Source: Agaribacillus aureus (GTDB lineage Bacteria; Bacteroidota; Bacteroidia; Cytophagales; Cyclobacteriaceae). From it: DNA of 64,000 bases. Shown one piece after another: positions 52,780 through 61,237 of the stretch. The notes under the pieces are model-generated. The model made no database searches. It had not been told where the DNA came from and saw only the letters and a list, made by a program, of their open reading frames with translations. The DNA lies in the NCBI GenBank assembly GCA_030442055.1, contig JAUJEB010000006.1, positions 372,001-436,000 on the forward strand. The letters run 5' to 3'. Numbering within the stretch: position 1 is the stretch's first letter; each line of letters opens with the position of its first letter. The translations under genes were made by a program, and so were the position numbers.

Positions 52780-55356
52780 TTAATAGTTAAGTGTTGTAGA
52801 AAATCCTGAGCGGCCCGATGTGTTAAAACATTTTGCCTTGACAGTCCCACTGGTCGCACCAAAAGCACCCTCGTATAGTGTCGCCGATTCGTCAGGTTCG
52901 CTGCCGTCGGTGGTATATCTGATGGTCAGTCCGGGATAGGCGGCATTCATATGTATCTGGTTATTTTCCATTTTGATTCCAGGTGTGGGGATTCGGTAGT
53001 GATAGCCTCCGTTTAATTTTTCCAGCTTTTTAAATGCCTTTTGACCGATGGTATTAGCAAATTTATTCCAGTCTTTATCGATCATGGCATTCCTTTCGGC
53101 GGTGTTTAGCTCGTTGCCCCATGAAGCCTGTCCCTGCCAGGCTCTTTGTGCAAATCCAAGCAGTTTGGGAAGAATATAATATTCAAGCATGTCGCGGCCT
53201 CTTACAGTTTCGCTCCAGAGCTGAGCCTGCAATCCGATGATATTTTCTTTCCCCGCCGCACTTAGCGGCTCCATACCGTCAAAGTCAGCGTCGGGATCCA
53301 ATTTTCTTCCCATGTTGTCCCGGGTGGTAGAAAAGAAAAGGTTTTCCGGAATGAACTCAAAGGCATCTCTGGTATCGTTGAAGCCTCCCCAATACAAACC
53401 GGGTTCACGGGGGTCTTTGTTGTAGGCCAGGTCAAAGTAGAAGTTGGTAACATTACAGAGGATAACAGGATAACCACGGTTGGCAATTTTATAGCCTAAA
53501 TCCTGCAACCCCCACAAGTTGTTCCAGATGTAGGGATAAACATTTTTGTCGGTGAAAGAGGTATTTGTAAACCATTGGTTGTTGTCATCATACTGCATGA
53601 CTACCTCTTCCCAACCCCCGATTTGCAATCCCTTTTCATTGATCATTTTTACCAGGCGTGTAAAGAAATGGTTCTGAAAATTTCGTGCATTTTTTATTTC
53701 GGGGAAATTTTTGACATACTCATTGCAAATAGGAGATTGACTCCAGGGGCCGGCCGGCACTTCGTCCCCACCGGTGTGGATCATATTTAAGGGAACTTCA
53801 GCCTCCTTATAGATTTCAATAATCTCGTCCAATACCACCTCATAAAAGTCATAGACTGCATCCTGGCAAACACAGGCTACGTTGTCTGTGTAATGTTGAG
53901 CAGTGCTGTAGACAGATTTATCGGCGGGATCTATCAGCCGATACTGCCATGCCTCCTTCTCTTTTCCCTCCTTCATCAACCGGTGAAACCTGTATTCCAT
54001 GGCCTTGATAGCGGCTCGCGCATGTCCGGGAAAGTTTACCTGGGGAATCACGTCGATGTGTCTTTGATGTGCGTATTTTATAATTTCTTTATAATCTTCT
54101 CTGGAGTAATATCCGTTGCCATAGGAATTCGGGTCGTCCGCAAACGGCCCTGACCCATAAGCAGGTTGAAGGTGCAGGCTGTCATTTAGGGTATGACCTC
54201 TTCTGGAGGCAATCTGGGTTAGCTCGGGAAATGCCTTGATTTCGAGACGCCACCCCTCATCCTCGGTCAGGTAGAATAGAAATTTGTTGAGTTTGTAGTA
54301 GGCCATAAGATCTAATAATCTCAGAACGGTTTCTTTGGACTGAAAATTTCTGCTTACATCCAGGTGCATTCCCCGGTAACCATAGGCGGGATGATCAGTG
54401 ATGTTGTAGGTGGGAATGGTCCATTTGTCCTCCTTCTTTTCAATCAGTTCGAGCAGCGTTTGAATGCCATAGAAAATGCCTGCGGCATCCTTGCCGGTTA
54501 CTTTTATTTTCTCATCTTTAGTTGTAAGCTGGTATCCTTCCGCCTTGTTAATGGTGTTGTCTATTTTTAGTTCAATGGTGGCATTGTTGTCCGTTTCCTG
54601 CAGCAAATTGCCGGTAAGAGCAAAACGATCCTTTATTGTTTGCAGCAGATAAGCTGCCTCGTTTTGAAGTTCCGGTGTCGCACTTACTGTGTATTCAGGG
54701 TTAAAAACAAATTGCCCCTTTTGTCTTTGATAAGAATGGGGGGTGGGTATAACCGGATATAAGTCATCGGAGGGCAGTTGCGAGATCCTCGTATTCTGAT
54801 CAAACAAATGGGTCGCCGTAGGGATAGGTTCCGCATCATCACTGCTTCGGTTGATCTGTTGTTCCTCATCGAATTTTGCAACAGTATATTCTTCAATTAC
54901 CTTGATTTTTTTGACACCATTGTGATAAGAAACCATATAGACACCTACCGGCGCATCACCCTCTTTAATCATCCAGTCGCTGGCCACTACTTTAATTTGT
55001 ATGGATTGGTTTTCAGCAAGGTTGAATCCCTCCAGAGCCTTTATCTGATAAAAGTCTCCGTTGATCTGGACCATGCTTACATTCCGGGAGGTGTCGAAAC
55101 GTACAATTTTTCTGGGTGATTGATTCCAATATAATTCCCAATTGTCTTTGAGCACACCGGTTCCAGTGTTTGTAATGGTAAAGATAGCCTCGTGAAGGGA
55201 ACGACCATTCTCTTCAAAATTTTTCTCAAGTTTCCATTGCAATTTTATGCCTGTGACCGGCTCTTTTTCAGGAGAACAGGAAATAATTGAAAGGAATATG
55301 CCGCAGGCCATCATACCTTGAATGACAGGAGGCTTTATTATATTTTCAAATATCAT
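52780..55356 (-). CDS. Beta-N-acetylhexosaminidase, glycoside hydrolase family 20 lipoprotein
   Basis: An 858-residue exported enzyme releasing terminal N-acetylglucosamine or -galactosamine. The N-terminus (MACGIFLSIISCSPEKEP) is a lipoprotein signal with Cys as acceptor. Domain order: CHB_HEX carbohydrate-binding domain (~45-210), small GH20b domain, GH20 catalytic barrel with YRGMHLDVSRNF and the catalytic pair Asp531-Glu532 in HTGGDEVP, and a C-terminal immunoglobulin-like tail with IRYTTDGSEPDESA. Start chosen at the ATG at 55356. First in the amino-sugar operon. Confidence 0.93.
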   Translation of the reverse strand: MIFENIIKPPVIQGMMACGIFLSIISCSPEKEPVTGIKLQWKLEKNFEENGRSLHEAIFTITNTGTGVLKDNWELYWNQSPRKIVRFDTSRNVSMVQINGDFYQIKALEGFNLAENQSIQIKVVASDWMIKEGDAPVGVYMVSYHNGVKKIKVIEEYTVAKFDEEQQINRSSDDAEPIPTATHLFDQNTRISQLPSDDLYPVIPTPHSYQRQKGQFVFNPEYTVSATPELQNEAAYLLQTIKDRFALTGNLLQETDNNATIELKIDNTINKAEGYQLTTKDEKIKVTGKDAAGIFYGIQTLLELIEKKEDKWTIPTYNITDHPAYGYRGMHLDVSRNFQSKETVLRLLDLMAYYKLNKFLFYLTEDEGWRLEIKAFPELTQIASRRGHTLNDSLHLQPAYGSGPFADDPNSYGNGYYSREDYKEIIKYAHQRHIDVIPQVNFPGHARAAIKAMEYRFHRLMKEGKEKEAWQYRLIDPADKSVYSTAQHYTDNVACVCQDAVYDFYEVVLDEIIEIYKEAEVPLNMIHTGGDEVPAGPWSQSPICNEYVKNFPEIKNARNFQNHFFTRLVKMINEKGLQIGGWEEVVMQYDDNNQWFTNTSFTDKNVYPYIWNNLWGLQDLGYKIANRGYPVILCNVTNFYFDLAYNKDPREPGLYWGGFNDTRDAFEFIPENLFFSTTRDNMGRKLDPDADFDGMEPLSAAGKENIIGLQAQLWSETVRGRDMLEYYILPKLLGFAQRAWQGQASWGNELNTAERNAMIDKDWNKFANTIGQKAFKKLEKLNGGYHYRIPTPGIKMENNQIHMNAAYPGLTIRYTTDGSEPDESATLYEGAFGATSGTVKAKCFNTSGRSGFSTTLNY

Positions 55357-55418
55357 AATCTTATGTTTTACAGACCGGAAAAATAAATCAGGGAGATTCT
55401 CCAATAGATATACAGCTG

Positions 55419-55982
55419 TTATTTAGACCTATCCAACATTTCAACCAACGCATATACTTCTTCCCATATTTCTATGTGAGCCTGGTCAAAACTTTTTGCC
55501 GAGGGCGATACATCTTTTTTATTTGGATCCAACCACCGTATAAGTTTATCATCTTTAAAATAATAGCGATTCTCTGAAATTTCAGGTTTGTCCTCAGCCA
55601 ACCCGGAGCTGTTATTATTTTGATAATCTTTTCTTTTATGCCAATCAACAGGATGTTTGTATATATGATTACTGATAAAAGCAAAGAACAGGCCATGGCC
55701 GTCGAAATAATATTCCCTTACCGACTTTTCTTTTTCAGCAGGGTAGTGAGCAACAAGTTTGATAAGCCGTCCCCCGGTTTTATATACCTGGACCCCGGCT
55801 CCCATATCCGGAAGATCAATGTGCTCCGGTGCCATGAGATGGGTCAGTTGGTTAATTCTATTGAAATCACTGCGAATGTATTTGATGTCAGATTCAACAA
55901 AAGCCTGGGCATTTAATGAATAGACAGTAACAATAAGCAGAAATGGAAAAGAATTGGCAAGCCTGATAATGTCTCTAAACAT
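55419..55982 (-). CDS. Hypothetical secreted protein
   Basis: A 187-residue product with a probable signal peptide (FPFLLIVTVYSLNAQA). The mature part has charged and aromatic residues, with no catalytic motif recognised (AGVQVYKTGGRLIKLVAHYPAEKEK and a YYFDGHGLFFAFI segment). The repeated patterns resemble beta-rich envelope proteins. It lies 62 bp upstream of the GH20 gene, possibly a separate unit. Unknown function. Confidence 0.65.
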   Translation of the reverse strand: MFRDIIRLANSFPFLLIVTVYSLNAQAFVESDIKYIRSDFNRINQLTHLMAPEHIDLPDMGAGVQVYKTGGRLIKLVAHYPAEKEKSVREYYFDGHGLFFAFISNHIYKHPVDWHKRKDYQNNNSSGLAEDKPEISENRYYFKDDKLIRWLDPNKKDVSPSAKSFDQAHIEIWEEVYALVEMLDRSK

Positions 55983-56081
55983 TGCGCTTTAAATTGGGTA
56001 ACGAGATAAATGTAACAATTTAGTGATGAAAATAAAAAATTGTGCACGAACAAATAAGTATGATATCTGTTTTTGCTTTAG

Positions 56082-56276
56082 CTATGTTTTCTTAAGTTCA
56101 TCTGTAGATTCAGCGTCGCTTTCCTCATCTTTTTTTTCAACCTGCTCAATTCTGATTTCTCTGTCCATATACCTTTCTCTGCTGTTAAATGAGATAGGTG
56201 CACCTATACCCATTGACGCCAACAAAATAAATAATGCCCAGATTAAGATTCTTACAATCTTTTTCAGTCTATTCAT
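56082..56276 (-). CDS. Small membrane protein with acidic tail
   Basis: A 64-residue product (ATG at 56276 chosen over an upstream in-frame codon) with one hydrophobic helix (VRILIWALFILLASMGIGAP) and a strongly charged C-terminus (KKDEESDAESTDELKK). It looks like a single-pass membrane protein. No family recognised; a plausible short gene. Confidence 0.55.
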   Translation of the reverse strand: MNRLKKIVRILIWALFILLASMGIGAPISFNSRERYMDREIRIEQVEKKDEESDAESTDELKKT

Positions 56277-56374
56277 GTTTGGATAAATAAATGATTGGCC
56301 AATGCATTTTTGCATTAACTCATTGGTATTGGAAAAATGATGATAGCCATGTTAAATGGCCATCGGGAGGTGAT

Positions 56375-56761
56375 TTATCCTCTGAATAGATGGGTAGGCT
56401 CTTCTTCCGAGCTTTGCGGAATGGTTTTTTGTGTGTGGAAGTTTTTGGGTTGCCTGATGCAAAAGGCCTCTTTTGAAAACGTGTTAAATGATGCTATAAA
56501 AAGTTGGGAGTAGATCAGTGAGGCCAGGCAGAAATTATGCTGGTAGAAACCGGCAACGACCTTGGTTTTGCAAATTCCGGTTTGAAAATACCGGGATGAA
56601 ACTGGCTTTGCCACATTTTGGTACCTGGCAATCACCAATTCCGTTTTTACGGACTCGCCGGATGGCTTTTGAGAGCAGCCGGCATACCCGGAATAAGCAG
56701 AAAGGCTGAACAGCATAGTTATTGCCAGCAACCATTTTGCTATTTTCGCGGGGTAATTCAT
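56375..56761 (-). CDS. Hypothetical secreted protein
   Basis: A 128-residue product starting MNYPAKIAKWLLAITMLFSLSAYSGYAG, a good signal peptide. The remainder has no recognised domain; it contains scattered Cys, Lys and Phe residues and ends PTHLFRG. Real expression is uncertain because nothing in the mature region shows conservation that I can recognise. Confidence 0.4.
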   Translation of the reverse strand: MNYPAKIAKWLLAITMLFSLSAYSGYAGCSQKPSGESVKTELVIARYQNVAKPVSSRYFQTGICKTKVVAGFYQHNFCLASLIYSQLFIASFNTFSKEAFCIRQPKNFHTQKTIPQSSEEEPTHLFRG

Positions 56762-56858
56762 ATGTGGATGACGCATCATGTCAATAGCAAAGATAGGCTT
56801 TTTTATGACCCTTTCACACTATTGCCCTTGATGTTGCCTGTAGTCCGTCGTGTCTTTA

Positions 56859-57494
56859 TCAGATCAATTTTTTGATCACCTTTTCAACCCGCGCTCTTTT
56901 ACTTGCTTTTTCTATATCGGTGAGTCGCGATCTTAATGCTTTAATCAGGTCGGCTTTGTAGCCATCCGGAGTGGATGGAAGGGCTTTTTCCGCGTACATG
57001 GGCAATTGATTGGCAGGACTTTTCAGGAGTAACTCTATTAACAAGCCAAAAGCATTTGCGGTGTATTCCGGGATACCCATAAGCTGGACCAGTATATTTA
57101 CAGCATGATCTCTGGTAATTACCGAGCCGCGGTCAGCGGCGTCTGCTATTTGCACTAGGTTGTTGTAAATCCCTTGAGGATTAACATTTGCAATACAATT
57201 CAAAGCTGTCATCGCTCCCCACTGAAGCCGGTTGTATTTATGGTTAAGCAAGGATAAGAAAAGGTTCATGTGACCAGCGATCATGGAAGGCTTCCGTTCA
57301 CCCACTTCGTATAGCACTTTAATGCAATCGTTTTGAATGGCTTTGTTGTTATTGGCCAGGTTTCGGATTAGTGTGTCAACCGCCTTGTCATCGGCGGCAG
57401 TAACAATTTCTTCGGCTAACTGCTGATTGGGGGTCTCATCACGCCGGTCGAGCGCCGAGGCTAGCTTGTTCAGTACATTTATTGATTTTTCCAT
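56859..57494 (-). CDS. HEAT-repeat-like helical protein
   Basis: A 211-residue all-helical protein made of repeated pairs of helices (IRNLANNNKAIQNDCIKVLYEVGE, LLNHKYNRLQWGAMTALNCIA, TRDHAVNILVQLMGI), as in HEAT/armadillo folds. It probably serves protein-protein contact. It overlaps the upstream zinc-ribbon gene by 16 bp and is the last of a four-gene run (azoreductase, cupin, zinc ribbon, HEAT) below the ECF41 sigma factor. Confidence 0.75.
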   Translation of the reverse strand: MEKSINVLNKLASALDRRDETPNQQLAEEIVTAADDKAVDTLIRNLANNNKAIQNDCIKVLYEVGERKPSMIAGHMNLFLSLLNHKYNRLQWGAMTALNCIANVNPQGIYNNLVQIADAADRGSVITRDHAVNILVQLMGIPEYTANAFGLLIELLLKSPANQLPMYAEKALPSTPDGYKADLIKALRSRLTDIEKASKRARVEKVIKKLI

Positions 57495-57742
57495 CTCTCT
57501 AATTTTGGGATGCCCCTGGTGAAAAATCCCGTTAAAAATCCTGGAAATCCCATTTCCTTTATTTTCCTCTTTACAAACTGTTGCATTTCAGTTGCCGAGA
57601 TATCGGGCTGGGTAAAGTAGCCATCTTTGTAACAATAGCTGCAATACATACTGTTTTTTGTGCCGTCGGCATTGGTTCCGCCACCCTCCGGATCTTTTTT
57701 TAAAGGCATATTGCAACTTTGGCAATTTTTGTAGTGGGTCAT
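57479..57742 (-). CDS. Zinc-ribbon protein
   Basis: An 87-residue protein starting MTHYKNCQSCNMPLKKDPEGGG and then YCSYCYKDG, giving two Cys-X2-Cys pairs that should bind one zinc ion (zinc-ribbon type). A hydrophobic C-terminal part (MGFPGFLTGFFTRGIP) follows. Start chosen at 57742 because the upstream in-frame codons are not conserved. It overlaps the HEAT gene by 16 bp. Confidence 0.72.
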   Translation of the reverse strand: MTHYKNCQSCNMPLKKDPEGGGTNADGTKNSMYCSYCYKDGYFTQPDISATEMQQFVKRKIKEMGFPGFLTGFFTRGIPKLERWKNQ

Positions 57743-57852
57743 TTTATCATCAGGTTTATATGAATGCGCAAATGTAAGGTGAGCTACTGACAACCCTATG
57801 TCAGTAGGTTCAGGATTTTTTGCTCATAGCCCACATGGATCTAGCCATTTTT

Positions 57853-58371
57853 TTATTCCCTTACAGGTAACATGTCTGAGGTATCCACCGGAAAACTATC
57901 GTACTTGTTATAAAGCTTCAGGTACTTCTCAGGATCAATGGGCTGTTCACCAAGCGTTTGATATAAACCTCTAAAAAAGTCTTCCCGGTTTTGCGAAGGG
58001 TTGAATAGTAATGTCAACCTTACCTCCTCATCAGTGTTGTTACAAAATCCGTGGGGGCTAAACCGGGGAACGTAGATGACCGAATCCTCGGACGCATCAA
58101 TTTCCTTATCTGCGAGCTGTATTGTCAAAACCCCTTTGTTGACGATAAAGGTTTCGTCCATGAATCGGTGATAATGTAACTTGGCCCCAATGGCTCCCGG
58201 AGCGAGAATTATTTCATAAACACCTAACTGATCGTGAGAAAGTTGACTGGTTACTTTGAAGGTGATCCGGACGCCATTCATAAAGAAACTTTCACCTCCC
58301 CCCGGTTTTATAACGACGGCTTTATTTGTCAGTGCGTCATTAAAATAATCTGTTTTTCCGTTGTTATTCAT
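57853..58371 (-). CDS. Cupin-domain protein
   Basis: A 172-residue single-domain cupin. Motif 1 contains GAKLHYHRFMDETFIVNKG with the two His and Glu metal ligands, motif 2 is PRFSPHGFCNN. No signal peptide. The ATG at 58371 overlaps the azoreductase stop by 8 bp, so it is coupled. A longer upstream reading frame exists but is inside the azoreductase gene. Confidence 0.82.
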   Translation of the reverse strand: MNNNGKTDYFNDALTNKAVVIKPGGGESFFMNGVRITFKVTSQLSHDQLGVYEIILAPGAIGAKLHYHRFMDETFIVNKGVLTIQLADKEIDASEDSVIYVPRFSPHGFCNNTDEEVRLTLLFNPSQNREDFFRGLYQTLGEQPIDPEKYLKLYNKYDSFPVDTSDMLPVRE

Positions 58372-58987
58372 TTTCGTTATGATTAAATATTTCGTCAATG
58401 GATTTGTATATTTCTTTTTGATTTTCAGCACGCACTTTTTCATCGCTAGTGCCTTCCAATGAAAAAAGCTTTTCCACTTTAATACCCATCTGGCCCAAAA
58501 TTGCGTATAGATAAGGTTCCTGGAAGTCGAATTGCTCCATAATAGTACCCCTGTAAATGCCGCCTTTGACAGTGATAACATAAGCCTTTTTATTAGTTAA
58601 TAATCCGTAATATCCATTTTCGTTGATTCCAAAAGTGTGACCAATCCTGGTGACATGATCAATATATGCTTTGAGATTGGATGGGATATTCAGGTTATAT
58701 AGCGGGCTACTGATTAACAGCTCATCTGCGGATTTCAGTTCTGAAATCAATTCATCAGATAATGCGGTAGCCTGCAGGGTTGCCGAAGTTACATTTTCCT
58801 TAGGGGTATAGAAACCTTCAATGGTGCGGTTAGGGATGTGAGGAACCTGTTGTTTTACCAGATCCCGGTTTATGACTTTTCCTTCCGGGTGGTCCCTCAT
58901 CCATAAACCTTCAAAATAATCTGCCAGCATGCGAGAATGTGATCCCGCGACCCTGGAACTTGTGTCAATTCTTAATAACGTTTTCAT
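58364..58987 (-). CDS. azoR: FMN-dependent NADH-azoreductase (AzoR-like)
   Basis: A 207-residue flavodoxin-fold reductase. The FMN phosphate loop is SSRVAGSHSRMLADYF, the isoalloxazine region is SSPLYNLNIPSNLKAYIDHVTRIGHTFG, and later KKAYVITVKGG. It would reduce quinones or azo compounds using NAD(P)H. The ATG at 58987 is preferred (MKTLLRIDTSSRV). A 27-bp sequence covering its start is repeated 100 bp upstream. It lies 180 bp from the ECF41 sigma gene (same strand). Confidence 0.9.
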   Translation of the reverse strand: MKTLLRIDTSSRVAGSHSRMLADYFEGLWMRDHPEGKVINRDLVKQQVPHIPNRTIEGFYTPKENVTSATLQATALSDELISELKSADELLISSPLYNLNIPSNLKAYIDHVTRIGHTFGINENGYYGLLTNKKAYVITVKGGIYRGTIMEQFDFQEPYLYAILGQMGIKVEKLFSLEGTSDEKVRAENQKEIYKSIDEIFNHNENE

Positions 58988-59008
58988 GTGTTTATAATTT
59001 ATTTTCAT
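58982..59008. repeat. 27-bp direct repeat over the azoR start, copy 1
   Basis: Differs from 59082-59108 at one of 27 positions; the two are exactly 100 bp apart. The repeat contains the ATG and first bases of azoR on the minus strand. Confidence 0.8.
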
Positions 59009-59081
59009 TGGTCACATGGAACCTTTAATGCTTGCTATAATCATTCCCTTGTTAGTTTAATAATTATATCAAGCATGTCGG

Positions 59082-59108
59082 TTTCATGTGTTTATAATTT
59101 ATTGTCAT
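59082..59108. repeat. 27-bp direct repeat, copy 2
   Basis: Near-identical copy of the azoR initiation region, 100 bp upstream of it. Its own ATG (minus strand, 59087) opens a 7-codon frame (M-K-P-T-C-L-I then stop), so it looks like a duplicated leader. Confidence 0.8.
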
Positions 59109-59166
59109 CTGAGGTCTTTTTACCACCACATGACAAAACAATGAAAGAAAACGTGACAGGTATCGG

Positions 59167-60009
59167 CTAATTAGCCAGGGTTTTTAGCTTATCTGGGTCG
59201 AGAATTGAGTAGATACTTCTGATTTTTATGCCGTCATCTTCCAGATCAAAAACCTGGCAGTTGACCAGTTGGTGGCCGTGAAAGAATAACAGGGCAGGCT
59301 GATGATTCACAATAGCGAATTGAATGGTTTGTGATTCCTGGAATTTTTGGTAAACAAAAAACAAGAGCTCCGAGGTAGGGAATTTTCCGATCGTCAACTC
59401 GCTGACAACTTTGATTTTACCACCACCGTCGGCAGAAATTGAAATGTCCCTGGAAAGCATCTTTTCCAGCGCTTTGATGTCTCCGCTTTTAATAATATTG
59501 ATGTAGTTTTCCAGATAGGCAGGGGAAACGTTTGATCGGGTAAACAGCCCATATTCCGACCTGGGGTCGTCTAATTTATTTTTTGCCCTGCTGAGTAGTT
59601 TGCGTGCATTTTCTATGGTGCAATCCAGTGTCACTGCAATATCCTTGTGAGAGTAATCAAATCCTTCCTTCAGAATGAAAACAGCTCTTTCTTTTGGACT
59701 TAGCTGTTCAAGAAGCACCAGCATCGAATAGGAGATAATTTCTTCCCGCTGAAGGTTCGAATCAGCTTTTTCAGTGGCTATCGGTTCGGGTAGCCACATT
59801 CTGTCGGAGGTAATTTTCTTTTTCCGGTTCTTAATGTTGATAGATTGATTGATGACCCCTTTGATCAAATAACCCATCTCATTTTCAATATTATTTTTTT
59901 TAGAGGAAACGTAATTGGTCAATACATCCTGAACAGCATCTTTAGCGTCATCTGACGATCCTAAAATGTTGTAGGCGTAGGGGAATAGTTTATTTTGATA
60001 ATCTTCCAA
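59167..60009 (-). CDS. ECF41/SigJ-type sigma factor with SnoaL-like C-terminal domain
   Basis: An alternative sigma factor with a built-in regulatory domain. The 280-residue product has sigma region 2 (~1-65), the inter-domain linker WLPEP (72-76) that is characteristic of ECF41, sigma region 4 (~95-150), and a SnoaL-like C-terminal domain with DGGGK (194-198) and terminal DPDKL (271-275), variants of the ECF41 motifs DGGGK and NPDKL. ECF41 members use the C-terminal domain in place of a separate anti-sigma factor. The nearby azoR-cupin-zinc ribbon-HEAT operon on the same strand is a candidate target. Confidence 0.87.
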   Translation of the reverse strand: MEDYQNKLFPYAYNILGSSDDAKDAVQDVLTNYVSSKKNNIENEMGYLIKGVINQSINIKNRKKKITSDRMWLPEPIATEKADSNLQREEIISYSMLVLLEQLSPKERAVFILKEGFDYSHKDIAVTLDCTIENARKLLSRAKNKLDDPRSEYGLFTRSNVSPAYLENYINIIKSGDIKALEKMLSRDISISADGGGKIKVVSELTIGKFPTSELLFFVYQKFQESQTIQFAIVNHQPALLFFHGHQLVNCQVFDLEDDGIKIRSIYSILDPDKLKTLAN

Positions 60010-60577
60010 GTTTATAAATTGTTTTGATACTATTTAGTAAGACAAATTACCCTGTAAAAACGTGACACATTTTTGTTTATTAGCCTGTTGCTCAGCTTAT
60101 TACACCATAATATACACCCTTAATTTGAAAAAATGCATTCAATTTAAAAGAGAGGCACCAGGGGCCACAGTAGCATTTATACAAGCTATAAATTTACTAC
60201 CTTCCCAACCTCTGTTTTGAACCTTACACAATTGGCTACAACTTAGGGTTTTGTCAAACGCTTACAATAATATCAGACCCATGAAGCTTGCGAATGGTTG
60301 CGCGAGACTATCAGTTACTACTATGCACTGACGGAAATGGTATTTTTCCCGATAAACTTTCTCACATAATCACACATATTTAGTACTTCCATCGTTTTTC
60401 ATTCATATTCAAATTTGCCTTTAGAAGTAATATAGTGATATTTTCATCCGATTCTTTACGTAATTATGCCTGGATTTTATCAAGTCCCTTTCAGCCGGCC
60501 TTTACGGAGAACCTTACCAGGTCTCTTTTATTTTTGTTTAATGTTTCACTAGTTTTCCACCTGGGAGTATTGAAAAC
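60010..60577. other. 568-bp intergenic stretch between two divergent regulators
   Basis: AT-rich, with a GC-richer patch at 60150-60330. It must hold the promoters of the ECF41 gene and the Crp-like gene, but I see no clear TAnnTTTG element, palindrome or open frame. Confidence 0.4.
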
Positions 60578-61126
60578 ATGCATATGATTGCCTCAGAAAT
60601 ACTAAAAGGAAAAATCGCATCCTATGCACTGGCGCTGGGTTCGCCAAAAAGAGTGCTGAAACGCAATGAATTTTTAATTAGTAAAGGTTCGGTGGAGCGC
60701 AACATGTATATTGTCGAAAGCGGATCTTTAAGGATCTTTGTCAGAAATAATTCCGGGGAAATAACCCTTCGCTTTGGCTACAAAGGCTCGTGGATGACTT
60801 CATTCCCATCATTTTTAACAGGGAAGCCTTCCGAGTTCTATATTCAGGCTATAAAAAAAAGCAGGTTACTGGTCATTCAAAAAAAAGACTTCTATCACTT
60901 TATCGGGTCCAGTCCTGAACACAGCGAACTTTGGATTAAAATGCTGGAGGAATTTGCCGTGCAACAGTTGGACCGGGAAATAGATGTGTTGACCCGGTCT
61001 CCCTTAGAAAGGTATAAAAGGCTATTGGAAAGGAGTCCCACTGTATTCCAGGAGATTCCCAATAAATACATTGCCTCTTACCTAAGAATGTCTCCGGAAA
61101 CCTTAAGCCGGCTCAAAAAACCTTGA
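60578..61126 (+). CDS. Crp/Fnr-family transcriptional regulator
   Basis: A 182-residue protein. Residues ~10-125 form a cyclic-nucleotide-binding beta barrel (FLISKGSVERNMYIVESGSLRIFV, GSWMTSFPSFLTG) without the classical cAMP phosphate-binding Arg-Ser pair, and residues ~150-182 the helix-turn-helix (IPNKYIASYLRMSPETLSRLKK). It lacks Cys clusters for Fe-S, so a different ligand or none is likely. The hydratase gene starts 111 bp downstream on the same strand. Confidence 0.85.
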   Translation: MHMIASEILKGKIASYALALGSPKRVLKRNEFLISKGSVERNMYIVESGSLRIFVRNNSGEITLRFGYKGSWMTSFPSFLTGKPSEFYIQAIKKSRLLVIQKKDFYHFIGSSPEHSELWIKMLEEFAVQQLDREIDVLTRSPLERYKRLLERSPTVFQEIPNKYIASYLRMSPETLSRLKKP

Positions 61127-61237
61127 TTTCAATCAATGTTTTTCAAGTTGAAATCCTTGATTTTTGCCAAAAAAAGTTTCGATCGAACTTTAAATTTAAT
61201 TATTCAGATTACTACAAAAAGTAATAATTCTTAAAAA

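Noticed and set aside
56535-56735. Second secreted-protein frame on the minus strand within 56375-56761
   Set aside because: It shares DNA with a frame that has a better signal peptide; composition does not favour it.
60010-60577. Riboswitch or small RNA between the two regulators
   Set aside because: No conserved aptamer-like core and no hairpin with T tract recognised.
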